Part shown: piece by piece, positions 1 through 6,818 of the stretch
How positions within the stretch are numbered: the stretch's first letter is position 1
Layout of the letters: each line of letters begins with the position of its first letter
Source of the DNA: Rhodoferax sp.
Lineage (GTDB): Bacteria; Pseudomonadota; Gammaproteobacteria; Burkholderiales; Burkholderiaceae_C
NCBI GenBank assembly: GCA_026785765.1
Contig: JAJAZK010000399.1
Span: 1 to 9,509 of the forward strand
DNA length: 9,509 nucleotides
Direction: 5' to 3'
Position numbers and translations under genes: made by a program
Notes under the pieces: generated by a model
What the model saw: only the letters and a program-made list of their open reading frames with translations
Told to the model about the DNA's origin: nothing
Database searches by the model: none

Positions 1-224
1 AGGCTGGCAATAGCTGGCTGCAGGCCACCCTGACGGTGAAAAACAGCAAGATCACGACCGATGCCACGGGCGAGGAACAACGCCCCGGGTTGCCGGCCAG
101 CGGCATGTTTTTGATCAATCCGCCGCATACGTTGCAGGCCGCGCTTCGGGAGGCCCTGCTGCAGTTGACAGAGCGGCTCGGGCAGGATCGCCATGCCAGC
201 CACACCCTTCAAGCAGGCGGCTGA
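1..224 (+). CDS. rlmJ: C-terminal end of a probable 23S rRNA (adenine2030-N6)-methyltransferase RlmJ (5' partial)
   Basis: The frame is open from the left edge (first full codon at 3) to a TGA at 222-224, so only about 73 C-terminal residues are present and the start lies outside the window. The readable part contains a WLQATL strand followed by SGMFLINPPHTL and an amphipathic ALREALLQLTERLGQ helix. This is the pattern I associate with the end of RlmJ (YhiR family), where a GSGM-(V/L)-NPP-x-TL segment comes before the last helix. RlmJ methylates A2030 of 23S rRNA in the cytoplasm and has no link to EPS; it is a housekeeping neighbour. The catalytic SAM-binding part is not visible, so the call rests on the tail alone. 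An internal GTG at 36 is not a plausible start because the frame continues upstream with family-like sequence. Confidence 0.72.
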   Translation, partial: AGNSWLQATLTVKNSKITTDATGEEQRPGLPASGMFLINPPHTLQAALREALLQLTERLGQDRHASHTLQAGG

Positions 225-327
225 GAACCGCCAGATACCGCCCATGTGCTGGCCAAAGAAACCCATCGCAACACAGCTTTTCACAGAATCGGTCACATTG
301 CATCGCAACAGCAGGCAAAATGGACTA

Positions 328-356
328 TTGGACGGCGCCGGGACAAAGGTGATACT
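328..356 (+). promoter_or_regulatory. possible weak sigma-70-type promoter for the PEP-CTERM gene
   Basis: TTGGAC (328-333) and GATACT (351-356) are separated by 17 bases, the optimal spacing, and lie about 50 bases upstream of the GTG start at 407. Each hexamer matches consensus only partly (3/6 and 4/6), so this is a candidate only. The rest of 225-406 shows no gene, and I found no convincing -24/-12 (sigma-54) element there. Confidence 0.25.
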
Positions 357-395
357 GCAGTTGTAATAGGTCTTCAGAGAACTGCTCAACGAACC

Positions 396-401
396 AAGGT
401 G
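396..401 (+). promoter_or_regulatory. ribosome-binding site supporting the GTG start at 407
   Basis: AAGGTG lies five bases before the GTG at 407. It is the only Shine-Dalgarno-like element nearby. It supports the GTG as the start of the PEP-CTERM protein, whose signal peptide begins directly at this codon. Confidence 0.5.
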
Positions 402-406
402 AAATC

Positions 407-955
407 GTGCGAATTACTTCATTTGCAAAGAATGCTTCGGTAGCCGCCCTACTGGTCGGTACCGTCTTAAGCGGGCAAGCCACAACCACCACTCTCGGTG
501 CGGCCGTGGTGGGGGTGCCCCTTTCTTTCGCTGGACTCGCTGCTCCTGGTCCCTTTACAGACATTTTCACCTTTAGCCTGCCGCCTAACGGCGGGTCGGG
601 TTACACCGTTGCCAACTTCACGTTGATCCCTGGTGCGTACAACACGTTGTTGACGACGCTTTCATTGTTCTCCAATCCCAACGGAATTCTGTTCGATGCT
701 GATGATGACTTTAAGGGGGCTTCCTCAATGCCGGGCGGTAATTCGCTAGCGTTGGCGCAAACCGCGCGTCCAGCCGGTAATTACTACATCAACGTGACAG
801 GTGTGACAAACGGCATAGCTGGCGGCATCTACACCGGGGCGATCAGCGTTACCGCCGTCCCGGAGCCAGAACGCTACGCTATGCTCTTGGTTGGCCTTGG
901 CGTCATGGGCGCCATCGCAATGCGGCGCAACAAGTCCAAGTCCAAGTCCAGCTGA
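407..955 (+). CDS. FxDxF-type PEP-CTERM sorting-domain protein
   Basis: This is a secreted protein of 182 residues with both export and sorting signals. Residues 1-25 form a Sec signal peptide (MRITSFAKNA, then a hydrophobic core ending near GQA). FTDIF at 50-54 matches the FxDxF motif of a known PEP-CTERM subfamily. The middle is Gly/Ser/Thr/Asn-rich and probably beta-rich, with no catalytic motif that I recognise. The C-terminus is a classical PEP-CTERM tag: VPEPE at 151-155, a hydrophobic span at 158-172, then a basic stop (RRNKSKSKSS). Proteins of this type are cut and anchored by an exosortase, and the adjacent XrtB-type EPS operon is the likely partner. The GTG start has an AAGGTG ribosome-binding site. 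The gene has its own terminator, so it is probably transcribed separately from epsA. The mature role is unknown; a matrix or surface protein is plausible. Confidence 0.88.
   Translation: MRITSFAKNASVAALLVGTVLSGQATTTTLGAAVVGVPLSFAGLAAPGPFTDIFTFSLPPNGGSGYTVANFTLIPGAYNTLLTTLSLFSNPNGILFDADDDFKGASSMPGGNSLALAQTARPAGNYYINVTGVTNGIAGGIYTGAISVTAVPEPERYAMLLVGLGVMGAIAMRRNKSKSKSS
932..949 (+). repeat. hexanucleotide repeat (AAGTCC)x3 coding the Lys-Ser tail
   Basis: Three perfect tandem copies of AAGTCC encode K-S-K-S-K-S at the extreme C-terminus of the PEP-CTERM protein. They lie just after the membrane span, in the cytoplasmic basic anchor that exosortase substrates need. Changes in copy number would stay in frame and would only alter the length of the charged tail. 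Confidence 0.7.
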
Positions 956-988
956 TCCTTCGCAGCGCAAGCTGCTTCACTCCAAACC

Positions 989-1019
989 AAAAAAGGGATT
1001 GCACCGCAATCCCTTTTTT
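989..1019 (+). terminator. strong intrinsic (Rho-independent) terminator
   Basis: A perfect 14-bp inverted repeat (arms 989-1002 and 1006-1019) surrounds a three-base ACC loop. The GC-containing stem GGGATTGC/GCAATCCC is flanked by six A on the left and six T on the right. It lies 33 bases after the stop codon of the PEP-CTERM gene and should end that transcript before epsA. Because the outer part is A:T paired, it could also work in the reverse direction, but no reverse-strand gene needs it here. Confidence 0.9.
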
Positions 1020-1223
1020 GTTCCCTGCCAGTTGTGCAGGATTTCACGCTAGCAGTCTCAATATAGTAGGGATGCCGCCCAGAATGCTGCCGCGGCAATC
1101 TGCCTTCCTAGAATCAATTGTCATACTACCTTCATCGACTGGTGTTGCAATTGGACCACATCCAGTGTGGCCTGATGAACCACCCTCCGTCATCATTCCT
1201 GCCCAACCAGTCAACCGCAACGC

Positions 1224-1463
1224 ATGACATTTCTGCCCACACTGTCGCCCAAGGAGTTGCAGCTCTACCACGGCGTCGTGATTCGGTCGGTAGAGGTTCG
1301 CAGCCATTTTGACCTGCTGGTGTGGCTACAGGGCGATCTGCAACGGTATCTGCCGCACGACATCCTTATTGCAGGCTGGGGAGACTTTCAGGGCGGCAAC
1401 ATCCTGCACGATATCGTCTCACCCGCGCCAGGTGTACGTCCGCATAACGCACGTCAAAAGTAA
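1224..1463 (+). pseudogene. epsA: N-terminal part of EpsA, frameshifted away from the rest of the gene
   Basis: These 79 residues match the N-terminal part of the EpsA family of EPS-operon regulators: LSPKELQLYHGVVIRS, then FDLLVWLQGDLQRYLPHDIL and AGWGDF. Homology-like sequence runs through DIVSPAPGVR and then stops at TAA (1461-1463). The remainder of EpsA continues at once in another frame with TPLLQGLFERW. One extra base in the CAAAAG tract at 1455-1460 would restore one continuous protein of roughly 274 codons. The original stop overlaps the next ATG as TAATG. Nothing resembling a ribosome-binding site precedes the ATG at 1224, and I saw no convincing promoter in 1020-1223. It could be a real mutation, a sequencing error, or a split gene working through coupled re-initiation. 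Confidence 0.7.
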
Positions 1464-2050
1464 TGACACCGCTGTTGCAGGGGCTGTTTGAACGCTGGAC
1501 GCAGTTCGGCAAGAGGCCATTCGTGATTAACGCCAGTGAAAGCGGCTTCGCGATCGATGACGAGGGCATTGACAACGAGGTTGGCAACGCCTTGCTCGGC
1601 ATGCGTTTCGCCATGGTGCACGGAATTGTGGATGCGCGGGGCAGTCAAGACTGCCTGTACCTGGTACTTTGCTCGCGCAGTACCTGCGGCGCCATGGAGC
1701 GCGGCGCAATGGCGGTGGTATTGCCGTACATCGGCGCAGCATTGCGCCAGGTTTCACATTTGCCGCAGCAGATCAACGGCCATGCCAACGGCCACAGCCC
1801 CAATGCTCCTGGCACGGTAGTTGCAAATGTAGCCAAGATGGAGCAAGAATGCGATTTGACCCAGCGTGAGCACGAAATACTGCGATGGGTCGCATTGGGG
1901 AAAACCAATTCCGAAATCGCACTGATCCTGCATGTCAGCCCATTTACCGTCAAGAACCACATGCAGCGCCTTTTCAAGCAACTCAATGTGACCAATCGAG
2001 CCCAAGCGGTCAACAAGCGCACGCTATTGGCACACGATGTCCAAGACTGA
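1463..2050 (+). CDS. epsA: EpsA, LuxR/GerE-type transcriptional regulator of the EPS operon (C-terminal part)
   Basis: This frame encodes 195 residues if read from the ATG that overlaps the previous stop. It begins in the middle of the sensory domain (TPLLQGLFERW, KRPFVINASESGF). The C-terminus is a complete GerE/LuxR helix-turn-helix at about residues 131-187: LTQREHEILRWVALGKTNSEIALILHVSPFTVKNHMQRLFKQL, with the usual recognition helix around VSPFTVKNHMQRLF. EpsA members are associated with XrtB/PEP-CTERM EPS clusters and are presumed to regulate them. The DNA-binding part is intact, but the N-terminal third lies in another frame, so if the frameshift is real this polypeptide may bind DNA without normal signal control. 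The end overlaps epsB by 14 nt, which suggests translational coupling. Confidence 0.85.
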   Translation: MTPLLQGLFERWTQFGKRPFVINASESGFAIDDEGIDNEVGNALLGMRFAMVHGIVDARGSQDCLYLVLCSRSTCGAMERGAMAVVLPYIGAALRQVSHLPQQINGHANGHSPNAPGTVVANVAKMEQECDLTQREHEILRWVALGKTNSEIALILHVSPFTVKNHMQRLFKQLNVTNRAQAVNKRTLLAHDVQD

Positions 2051-3458
2051 TGCCAGTCTGTCTGCCGCGTCCTTGCAAAAACGACCTTCGCAGTCGTCAA
2101 TCGGCAAGGACAATTTTCTAGGCGTCATTGAATCATCGCTCGGCCCCTGCGCCTTCGTTTTTTCGCTTTGGGCCGTCGCATATTTTTTTGATGGTGAACT
2201 GCCTCCACCAGTACTGATCCTGTCGGTGCTGGTGTTTGCGCTGACCTTTCCAGGGCAAGCACACCTGCAGTCCAGTCTGGGCCGGGTCATACTGGACATC
2301 ACACTGAACTGGTTATGGGTCGCGGCGCTGCTGCTGCTGACCGGCTTCGCTACCGGTTACGTCCGCGACTTTTCACAAAAGGTTCTGCTGAACTGGCTGT
2401 GGATAGCTCCAGTCACCGAGTTTGGCCTGCAACTGCTCTTGCGCGCTGCGGCGCCATCCTTGTTGCGCATGCAGGGGCCGATACAACGCGCAATCATCGT
2501 TGGCATGAACGAACAGGGTACGGCTTTGGCTACCCGGCTGCGCGATGCACCCTATTCGCGCGTTGAATTGCTCGGTTTCATCGACAGCCGGTCGCAGCAA
2601 CGGCTCGACCCTGCCGGCAAGTACAAACTGCTGGGTGACCCTGCCGACCTGGCCCGTATCGTGCAAGAAAACCATGTGCAGATGATTTATTTGTCGCTGC
2701 CGATGGCCTCGCAACCACGCATTCTGCAGTTACTGGACGACCTGAAGGACACCACGGCTTCGATCTATTTCGTACCAGACATGTTTTTCACCGACCTGAT
2801 ACAAGGGCACACCGGCACGGTCTGCGGCATGCCCGTCATATCCGTCTGCGAGACACCGTTTCGTGGCGCCGACGGTTTGATCAAACGCATCAGTGATGTG
2901 ATCCTGTCAATCCTGATCCTGACCCTGATCGCGCCGCTGCTGCTGGTGCTGGCAATTGCAGTCAAACTGTCGTCCCCCGGGCCGGTGATCTTCAAACAAC
3001 GGCGCTACGGACTCGATGGCAACGAGATTGTGGTCTACAAATTCCGCTCCATGACCGTGACCGAAGACGGCGGCACGATCGTACAGGCCAAAAAGGACGA
3101 CGCCCGCATCACACCGCTGGGCGCAGTGATGCGACGTACCTCGATGGATGAATTGCCACAGTTCATCAATGTTCTGCAAGGCCGCATGAGCATCGTCGGC
3201 CCGCGCCCGCACGCGGTGGCCCACAACGAGATGTACCGCAAACTCATCAAGGGTTACATGGTGCGCCACAAAGTGCGCCCGGGCATCACCGGCTGGGCAC
3301 AGGTGAACGGTTACCGGGGCGAAACAGTGACCCTGGACAAAATGAAGGGCCGCATCGACTACGATCTGGACTACCTGCGCAACTGGTCAGTGCGGCTGGA
3401 TCTGCATATCATTCTCAAGACCATCCGACTGGTTTTGAAGGACGAGAAAGCGCACTGA
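2037..3458 (+). CDS. epsB: EpsB, undecaprenyl-phosphate sugar-1-phosphate transferase (initiating EPS glycosyltransferase)
   Basis: This 473-residue polyprenyl-phosphate hexose-1-phosphate transferase (WcaJ/EpsB type) starts repeat-unit synthesis by moving a sugar phosphate from a UDP-sugar to undecaprenyl phosphate at the inner membrane. The N-terminus has four hydrophobic segments (about 37-52, 57-73, 86-108, 116-138). A CoA-binding-like Rossmann domain follows (AIIVGMNEQG at 152-161, LLGFIDSR at 178-185). The C-terminal catalytic domain begins with KRISDV at 283-288 and a hydrophobic hairpin at about 287-311. Its signatures are FKQRRYG (319-325), YKFRSM (334-339), the catalytic Asp371-Glu372 in SMDELPQ, VGPRPHAV (387-394) and VRPGITGWAQVNGYRG (413-428). 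Length and motif order are normal for the family. The ATG lies inside the end of epsA. Glucose is the usual donor, but the sequence alone does not settle specificity. Confidence 0.93.
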   Translation: MSKTDASLSAASLQKRPSQSSIGKDNFLGVIESSLGPCAFVFSLWAVAYFFDGELPPPVLILSVLVFALTFPGQAHLQSSLGRVILDITLNWLWVAALLLLTGFATGYVRDFSQKVLLNWLWIAPVTEFGLQLLLRAAAPSLLRMQGPIQRAIIVGMNEQGTALATRLRDAPYSRVELLGFIDSRSQQRLDPAGKYKLLGDPADLARIVQENHVQMIYLSLPMASQPRILQLLDDLKDTTASIYFVPDMFFTDLIQGHTGTVCGMPVISVCETPFRGADGLIKRISDVILSILILTLIAPLLLVLAIAVKLSSPGPVIFKQRRYGLDGNEIVVYKFRSMTVTEDGGTIVQAKKDDARITPLGAVMRRTSMDELPQFINVLQGRMSIVGPRPHAVAHNEMYRKLIKGYMVRHKVRPGITGWAQVNGYRGETVTLDKMKGRIDYDLDYLRNWSVRLDLHIILKTIRLVLKDEKAH

Positions 3459-3461
3459 AGC

Positions 3462-4676
3462 ATGGCCCCGCCACACTTGCTATGCCGAACCGCACTCGCT
3501 GCCCTGGCGACCAGTGCGATGGCGACCTGCTGGGCCGAAGGCGGGCAAGACCTGCAATTACGCGCCACGGCTACCGTCGCCAGCGACAGCAATCTGTTCC
3601 GCCTGCCCGCAGGCGCCAACACGCTGGCACTCACAGGACGCAGTTCGAGCGCAGAAACCATCGGTATCGCTGCATTCGGAGTCAATTACAACAAGACCTA
3701 CAGCCTGCAAGCGGTGGAGCTCTTCGTCAACTTCAACAAGTACAGCTACCAGAACTTTGCCTACCTTGGCTTCACCGCACTCAACTACCGCGCCGCCTGG
3801 CGCTGGGCTTACACCCCCCGATTGCGCGGAAACCTGACCGCAACGCGCGACCAGACGCTGAACAACTTCGTCGACTTTCAAGGCTTCAACGTGCGTAACG
3901 TGCGGGTCGACAGCAACAACCGGCTCGACGCGACCTACGAACTCGGCGCCAACTGGCGCTTGATCGGCGGCCTGACACAAAACTCGCGCGACAACTCGGT
4001 ACAGGTGACGCAAGAGTCCGACTTCCGCCAGACCGGTGTGGAAGGCGAGTTGCGCTACGTGCTGGCATCGGGAAGCTCCCTGGGTTACCTGGTGCGCAGC
4101 ACCGATGGCAACTACACCTCGAACCGCACCATCCCTTCGCCCGGCTTTTTTGATGACCGCTTTTCGCAGACTGACAACGAGCTGAACCTCGCCTGGGCAA
4201 TCACCCCAAGCAGTTCCGCCAATTTCCGGCTCGGTCATCGCAGCCGCAGCAATCCAACCTACCCCCAGCGCGACTTTGCCGGCACAACCGGTGCGGCCAG
4301 CGTGAATTGGGCCATCTCGCCCAAATCGGCCGTGCTGATAGGCTGGACACGGGAACTGGGTTCGTTCGAAACCAACAACTTCAATTTCACCCAAAGCGAC
4401 CGGATTGCAATCGGCCCGGTTTGGCAAGTCAGTCCCAAGGCAACGGTTCGTGCCCAGCTGGCGCGCGCCACGCGCGACTTTCGCGGCACGCCCACCGGCA
4501 TGGTCACGCAGCAGCGGCGCGATATCACGCGTGATACCAGTCTGTCAGTAGACTGGCAGCCGTTCAATTACCTTTCGCTTAGCGCCGCGCTTCAAAATGG
4601 CCGACGCTCGTCCAGTCTGCCCGGCATCGACTACAACAGCAACTCCGTAAACCTCAGCGCCCAGTTCAGCTTTTGA
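3462..4676 (+). CDS. epsL: EpsL, outer-membrane beta-barrel protein of the EPS/XrtB cluster
   Basis: This 404-residue protein has a Sec signal peptide (residues 1 to about 25, ending CWA before EGGQDLQL). After it the sequence alternates polar and aromatic residues in strand-sized blocks, as in outer-membrane barrels, for example NYNKTYSLQAVELFVNFNKY, WRLIGGLTQNSRD and LNLAWAIT. It ends in the outer-membrane signature AQFSF with a terminal phenylalanine. Its position between epsB and epsD matches EpsL of exosortase-associated EPS clusters, which is thought to be part of the outer-membrane exit or a surface assembly factor. No enzymatic motif is visible. It starts 3 nt after epsB, so co-expression is nearly certain. 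The family assignment rests on architecture and synteny more than on a catalytic signature. Confidence 0.85.
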   Translation: MAPPHLLCRTALAALATSAMATCWAEGGQDLQLRATATVASDSNLFRLPAGANTLALTGRSSSAETIGIAAFGVNYNKTYSLQAVELFVNFNKYSYQNFAYLGFTALNYRAAWRWAYTPRLRGNLTATRDQTLNNFVDFQGFNVRNVRVDSNNRLDATYELGANWRLIGGLTQNSRDNSVQVTQESDFRQTGVEGELRYVLASGSSLGYLVRSTDGNYTSNRTIPSPGFFDDRFSQTDNELNLAWAITPSSSANFRLGHRSRSNPTYPQRDFAGTTGAASVNWAISPKSAVLIGWTRELGSFETNNFNFTQSDRIAIGPVWQVSPKATVRAQLARATRDFRGTPTGMVTQQRRDITRDTSLSVDWQPFNYLSLSAALQNGRRSSSLPGIDYNSNSVNLSAQFSF

Positions 4677-4713
4677 CGCGGCATTTTCACAACCCGCCAC
4701 GATACTTGTAACC

Positions 4714-5715
4714 ATGAAACACAATCTCCGCCCCTTCCTTGCAGCAACACTGGTTCTGCTGACCCTCGCCGCTTGCGGAGACAAAGCCGACAAAAAGGTA
4801 GCAACGCAAGTTGCTGCCAAGGTCGGCTCTGAAGAAATTTCAGTGCACCAGATCAACCAGGTGCTGAGTCGCACCAATACGGGCAACACCACCCCGCAGG
4901 CGGCGCAAGCGCTGCGCCGCGAAGTGCTCGAAAAGCTGATCGACCAGCAACTCGCAGTCGACCAGGCCATCGAGAGCAAGCTGCACCGCTCCCCTGAGGT
5001 GGTGTCGCAGATCGAAGCGGCCCGCCGTGAGCTGCTGGCGCGGGCCTATATCGCGCAGATCACCAGCTCGCTGCCCAAGCCGACACCAGAAGAAACCAAA
5101 AAGTACTACACCGACAATCCGCCGCTGTTCTCGGAGCGGCGGGTGTTCAATCTGCAAGAAATCATCTTGCCGCTGTCCGTCGGAACCGAGACTATCGAAC
5201 AGCTCAAGGCGCAGCTATCAGCCGGCAAGGGCATGGAAGACCTCGCCAACTGGCTCAAGGGCAAAGACATCAAGTTTGGCGGTGGGGCAGCCAGCCGCGC
5301 CGCAGAGCAGATTCCGCTGGACTTGCTCGCCAAAGTGCATGCGCTCAAAGACGGGCAGTCAACGATCATCACCAGCAAACAGGCGTTCACCGTCGTGCGG
5401 GTCGCGTCATCCCAGTCGGCGCCAGTGCCCGAAGCGGCGGCCTTACCGCGCATCGAGCAGTTCCTGGCCAACCAGCGTGGTGCCGAAGCTGTGAGCCAGA
5501 CCCTGAAGCAACTGCGCGCCAAAGCCACGGTTACCTATATGGGTGATTTCGCCCAGGCCGCCGGAGCCACCACGGAAGCAGCTCCAGCCCAGGCCGCTGC
5601 GACACCGCCGTCGGCTGCCCAGACAACCGGCGCCGCGCCCGCAACCCCGGCAAAACCCGCCACGGATACCAGTACCAAGTCTGTCATCGAAAAAGGAGTG
5701 GCGGCGATGAAGTAA
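4714..5715 (+). CDS. epsD: EpsD-family periplasmic lipoprotein, peptidyl-prolyl isomerase-like (SurA/PpiC type)
   Basis: These 333 residues begin with a lipoprotein signal (LVLLTLAAC) with lipobox LAAC ending at Cys21. Gly at position +2 does not block transfer to the outer membrane. Residues 31-115 are the helical SurA/PrsA-like chaperone part (VAAKVGSEEISVHQINQVL, LRREVLEKLIDQQLAVDQA, RRELLARAYIAQI). Residues 121-232 resemble a parvulin/PpiC domain (PTPEETKKYYTDNPPLFSERR, then FNLQEIILPL, GGGAASRAAEQIPLDLLAKV, VVRVASS). Typical catalytic parvulin histidines are not obvious, so a chaperone role is as likely as isomerase activity. Residues 278-320 form a low-complexity Ala/Pro/Thr tail. The expected role is periplasmic assembly or stabilisation of the EPS export machinery. 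No strong ribosome-binding site precedes the ATG; the start is set by the signal peptide. The gap to epsL is 37 nt. Confidence 0.88.
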   Translation: MKHNLRPFLAATLVLLTLAACGDKADKKVATQVAAKVGSEEISVHQINQVLSRTNTGNTTPQAAQALRREVLEKLIDQQLAVDQAIESKLHRSPEVVSQIEAARRELLARAYIAQITSSLPKPTPEETKKYYTDNPPLFSERRVFNLQEIILPLSVGTETIEQLKAQLSAGKGMEDLANWLKGKDIKFGGGAASRAAEQIPLDLLAKVHALKDGQSTIITSKQAFTVVRVASSQSAPVPEAAALPRIEQFLANQRGAEAVSQTLKQLRAKATVTYMGDFAQAAGATTEAAPAQAAATPPSAAQTTGAAPATPAKPATDTSTKSVIEKGVAAMK

Positions 5716-5763
5716 ATCCGCTGTCGCCAGCCACTGACATTGCCCTACCAACCGGACCGACCC

Positions 5764-6771
5764 ATGATCTCTCGCATTTTTCGACTACCCCACCTTTTGC
5801 TGGCGGCACTGTTACTGCTTGCCAGCGGCATTGCTGTCGCCCAAGCCAAACCAGACTATCCCTTGGGCGCAGGAGACGCGATCCGGGTGCAGGTGTTCCA
5901 GAACCCCGACCTTACCATCGAAACCCGCGTCTCCGAGAACGGCTCCATCACCTACCCGCTGATTGGCTCGGTCGACTTGGGAGGTCTGTCGATCGCCGCC
6001 GCCGAGAAGAAGATCGCCGATGCGCTGCAAAAGGGCGGCTTCATCCGCCAGCCCCAGGTCAACATCGTGCTGATCCAGATCCGCGGCAACCAGGTGTCGG
6101 TGCTCGGTCAGGTAAACAGACCTGGACGGTTCCCACTGGAGACGGCCAACACCCGATTGAGCGACATGCTGGCCAATGCCGGCGGCGCCACACCCGGCGG
6201 CGACGATATGGTGGTGGTGACGGGCCAGCGCGACGGCAAGCAGTTTCGCCAAGTGATCGACTTGCCCGCGATCTACCTCAACGAAAAGACCGCTGACGAC
6301 ATCGTCCTGTTGGGCGGCGACACGGTCTATGTGCACCGCGCGCCGGTGTTTCACATTTATGGCGAGGCCCAGCGCCCTGGCTCGTTCCGCATCGAGCGCA
6401 ACATGACGGTAATGCAAGCCTTGGCCCAGGGCGGCGGCCCCACCGCGCGTGGCAGCGAGAAAAAGCTGCGCCTGAGCCGCAAGGGCGCCGACGGAAAGGT
6501 AGTGCAAAGCGCGCCCAACCTGACCGACCCGGTGCAGCCCGATGACGTGCTGTATCTGGAAGAGGCCGTGTTCTATATCTACGGCGAGGCGCAACGCCCC
6601 GGCTCTTTCCGCATCGAGCGCGACATGACCGTCATGCAGGCACTGGCCCAAGGCGGCGGCCCCACCGCACGCGGCAGCGATAAAAAGCTGCGCCTGCACC
6701 GCAAGATGGAAGATGGGTCCATCTCCCAAAGCGTGCCCAAACTGACGGACCGGTGCTGCCCAATGACGTGA
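5764..6771 (+). CDS. epsE: EpsE, Wza-type polysaccharide export protein with an extra SLBB domain; C-terminus frameshifted
   Basis: As read, 335 residues. The ATG at 5764 is preferred over an in-frame TTG at 5740 because it begins directly with the signal peptide MISRIFRLPHLLLAALLLLA, cut near AQA28. Residues 31-105 are the polysaccharide export (Poly_export) domain: DYPLGAGDAIRVQVFQNPDL, VSENGSITYPLIGSVDLGGL. Three SLBB domains follow: a diverged one (about 109-194, VSVLGQVNRPGRFPLE) and two near-copies beginning at residues 195 and 269. Proteins of this family form the outer-membrane/periplasmic channel that exports EPS. The last codons are abnormal: KLTDRCCPMT then TGA. One additional C in the GACCGG at 6748-6753 would restore KLTDPVLPNDVIYVEERLF with a stop at 6795-6797, matching the end of the previous repeat (DPVQPDDVLYLEEAVF). 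The native gene is therefore probably 5764-6797, with a sequence error or real frameshift. Confidence 0.9.
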   Translation: MISRIFRLPHLLLAALLLLASGIAVAQAKPDYPLGAGDAIRVQVFQNPDLTIETRVSENGSITYPLIGSVDLGGLSIAAAEKKIADALQKGGFIRQPQVNIVLIQIRGNQVSVLGQVNRPGRFPLETANTRLSDMLANAGGATPGGDDMVVVTGQRDGKQFRQVIDLPAIYLNEKTADDIVLLGGDTVYVHRAPVFHIYGEAQRPGSFRIERNMTVMQALAQGGGPTARGSEKKLRLSRKGADGKVVQSAPNLTDPVQPDDVLYLEEAVFYIYGEAQRPGSFRIERDMTVMQALAQGGGPTARGSDKKLRLHRKMEDGSISQSVPKLTDRCCPMT

Positions 6772-6788
6772 TCTACGTCGAAGAACGC
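6346..6788 (+). repeat. tandem duplication of an SLBB-domain unit within epsE (2 x about 222 bp)
   Basis: Unit 1 is 6346-6567 and unit 2 is 6568-6788, one base short because of the frameshift. Over the first 46 residues 42 are identical, starting VF(H/Y)IYGEAQRPGSFRIER and running to KKLRL(S/H)RK. At least a dozen codons differ only at synonymous positions, and the later halves have diverged (GADGKVVQSAPNLT versus MEDGSISQSVPKLT). The copies are thus old enough to have drifted under purifying selection and are not an assembly duplication. Confidence 0.88.
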
Positions 6789-6818
6789 CTCTTCTAACTA
6801 CGACCAGGACTGCGCGCC

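Noticed and set aside
216..232. GGCGG-CCGCC hairpin at the rlmJ stop codon
   Set aside because: The stem is only 5 bp and no T-run follows, so it is not a credible terminator.
1020..1223. Search for a promoter or small gene upstream of epsA
   Set aside because: A TATAGT at 1062-1067 has no matching -35 at 16-18 bases, no sigma-54 element was found, and the short open frames here lack ribosome-binding sites or domain-like sequence.
1452..1463. Programmed -1 ribosomal frameshift in epsA
   Set aside because: The site has four A and no X-XXY-YYZ heptamer in the correct frame, and no clear downstream stimulatory hairpin was seen. A simple indel explains it better.
3558..4427. 289-codon reverse-strand open frame
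   Set aside because: It lies fully antisense to epsL, has no ribosome-binding site or family-like sequence, and reflects codon bias of the GC-rich forward gene.
5740..5763. Upstream TTG start for epsE
   Set aside because: It would put PYQPDRP before the signal peptide. The ATG at 5764 gives a normal n-region and hydrophobic core.
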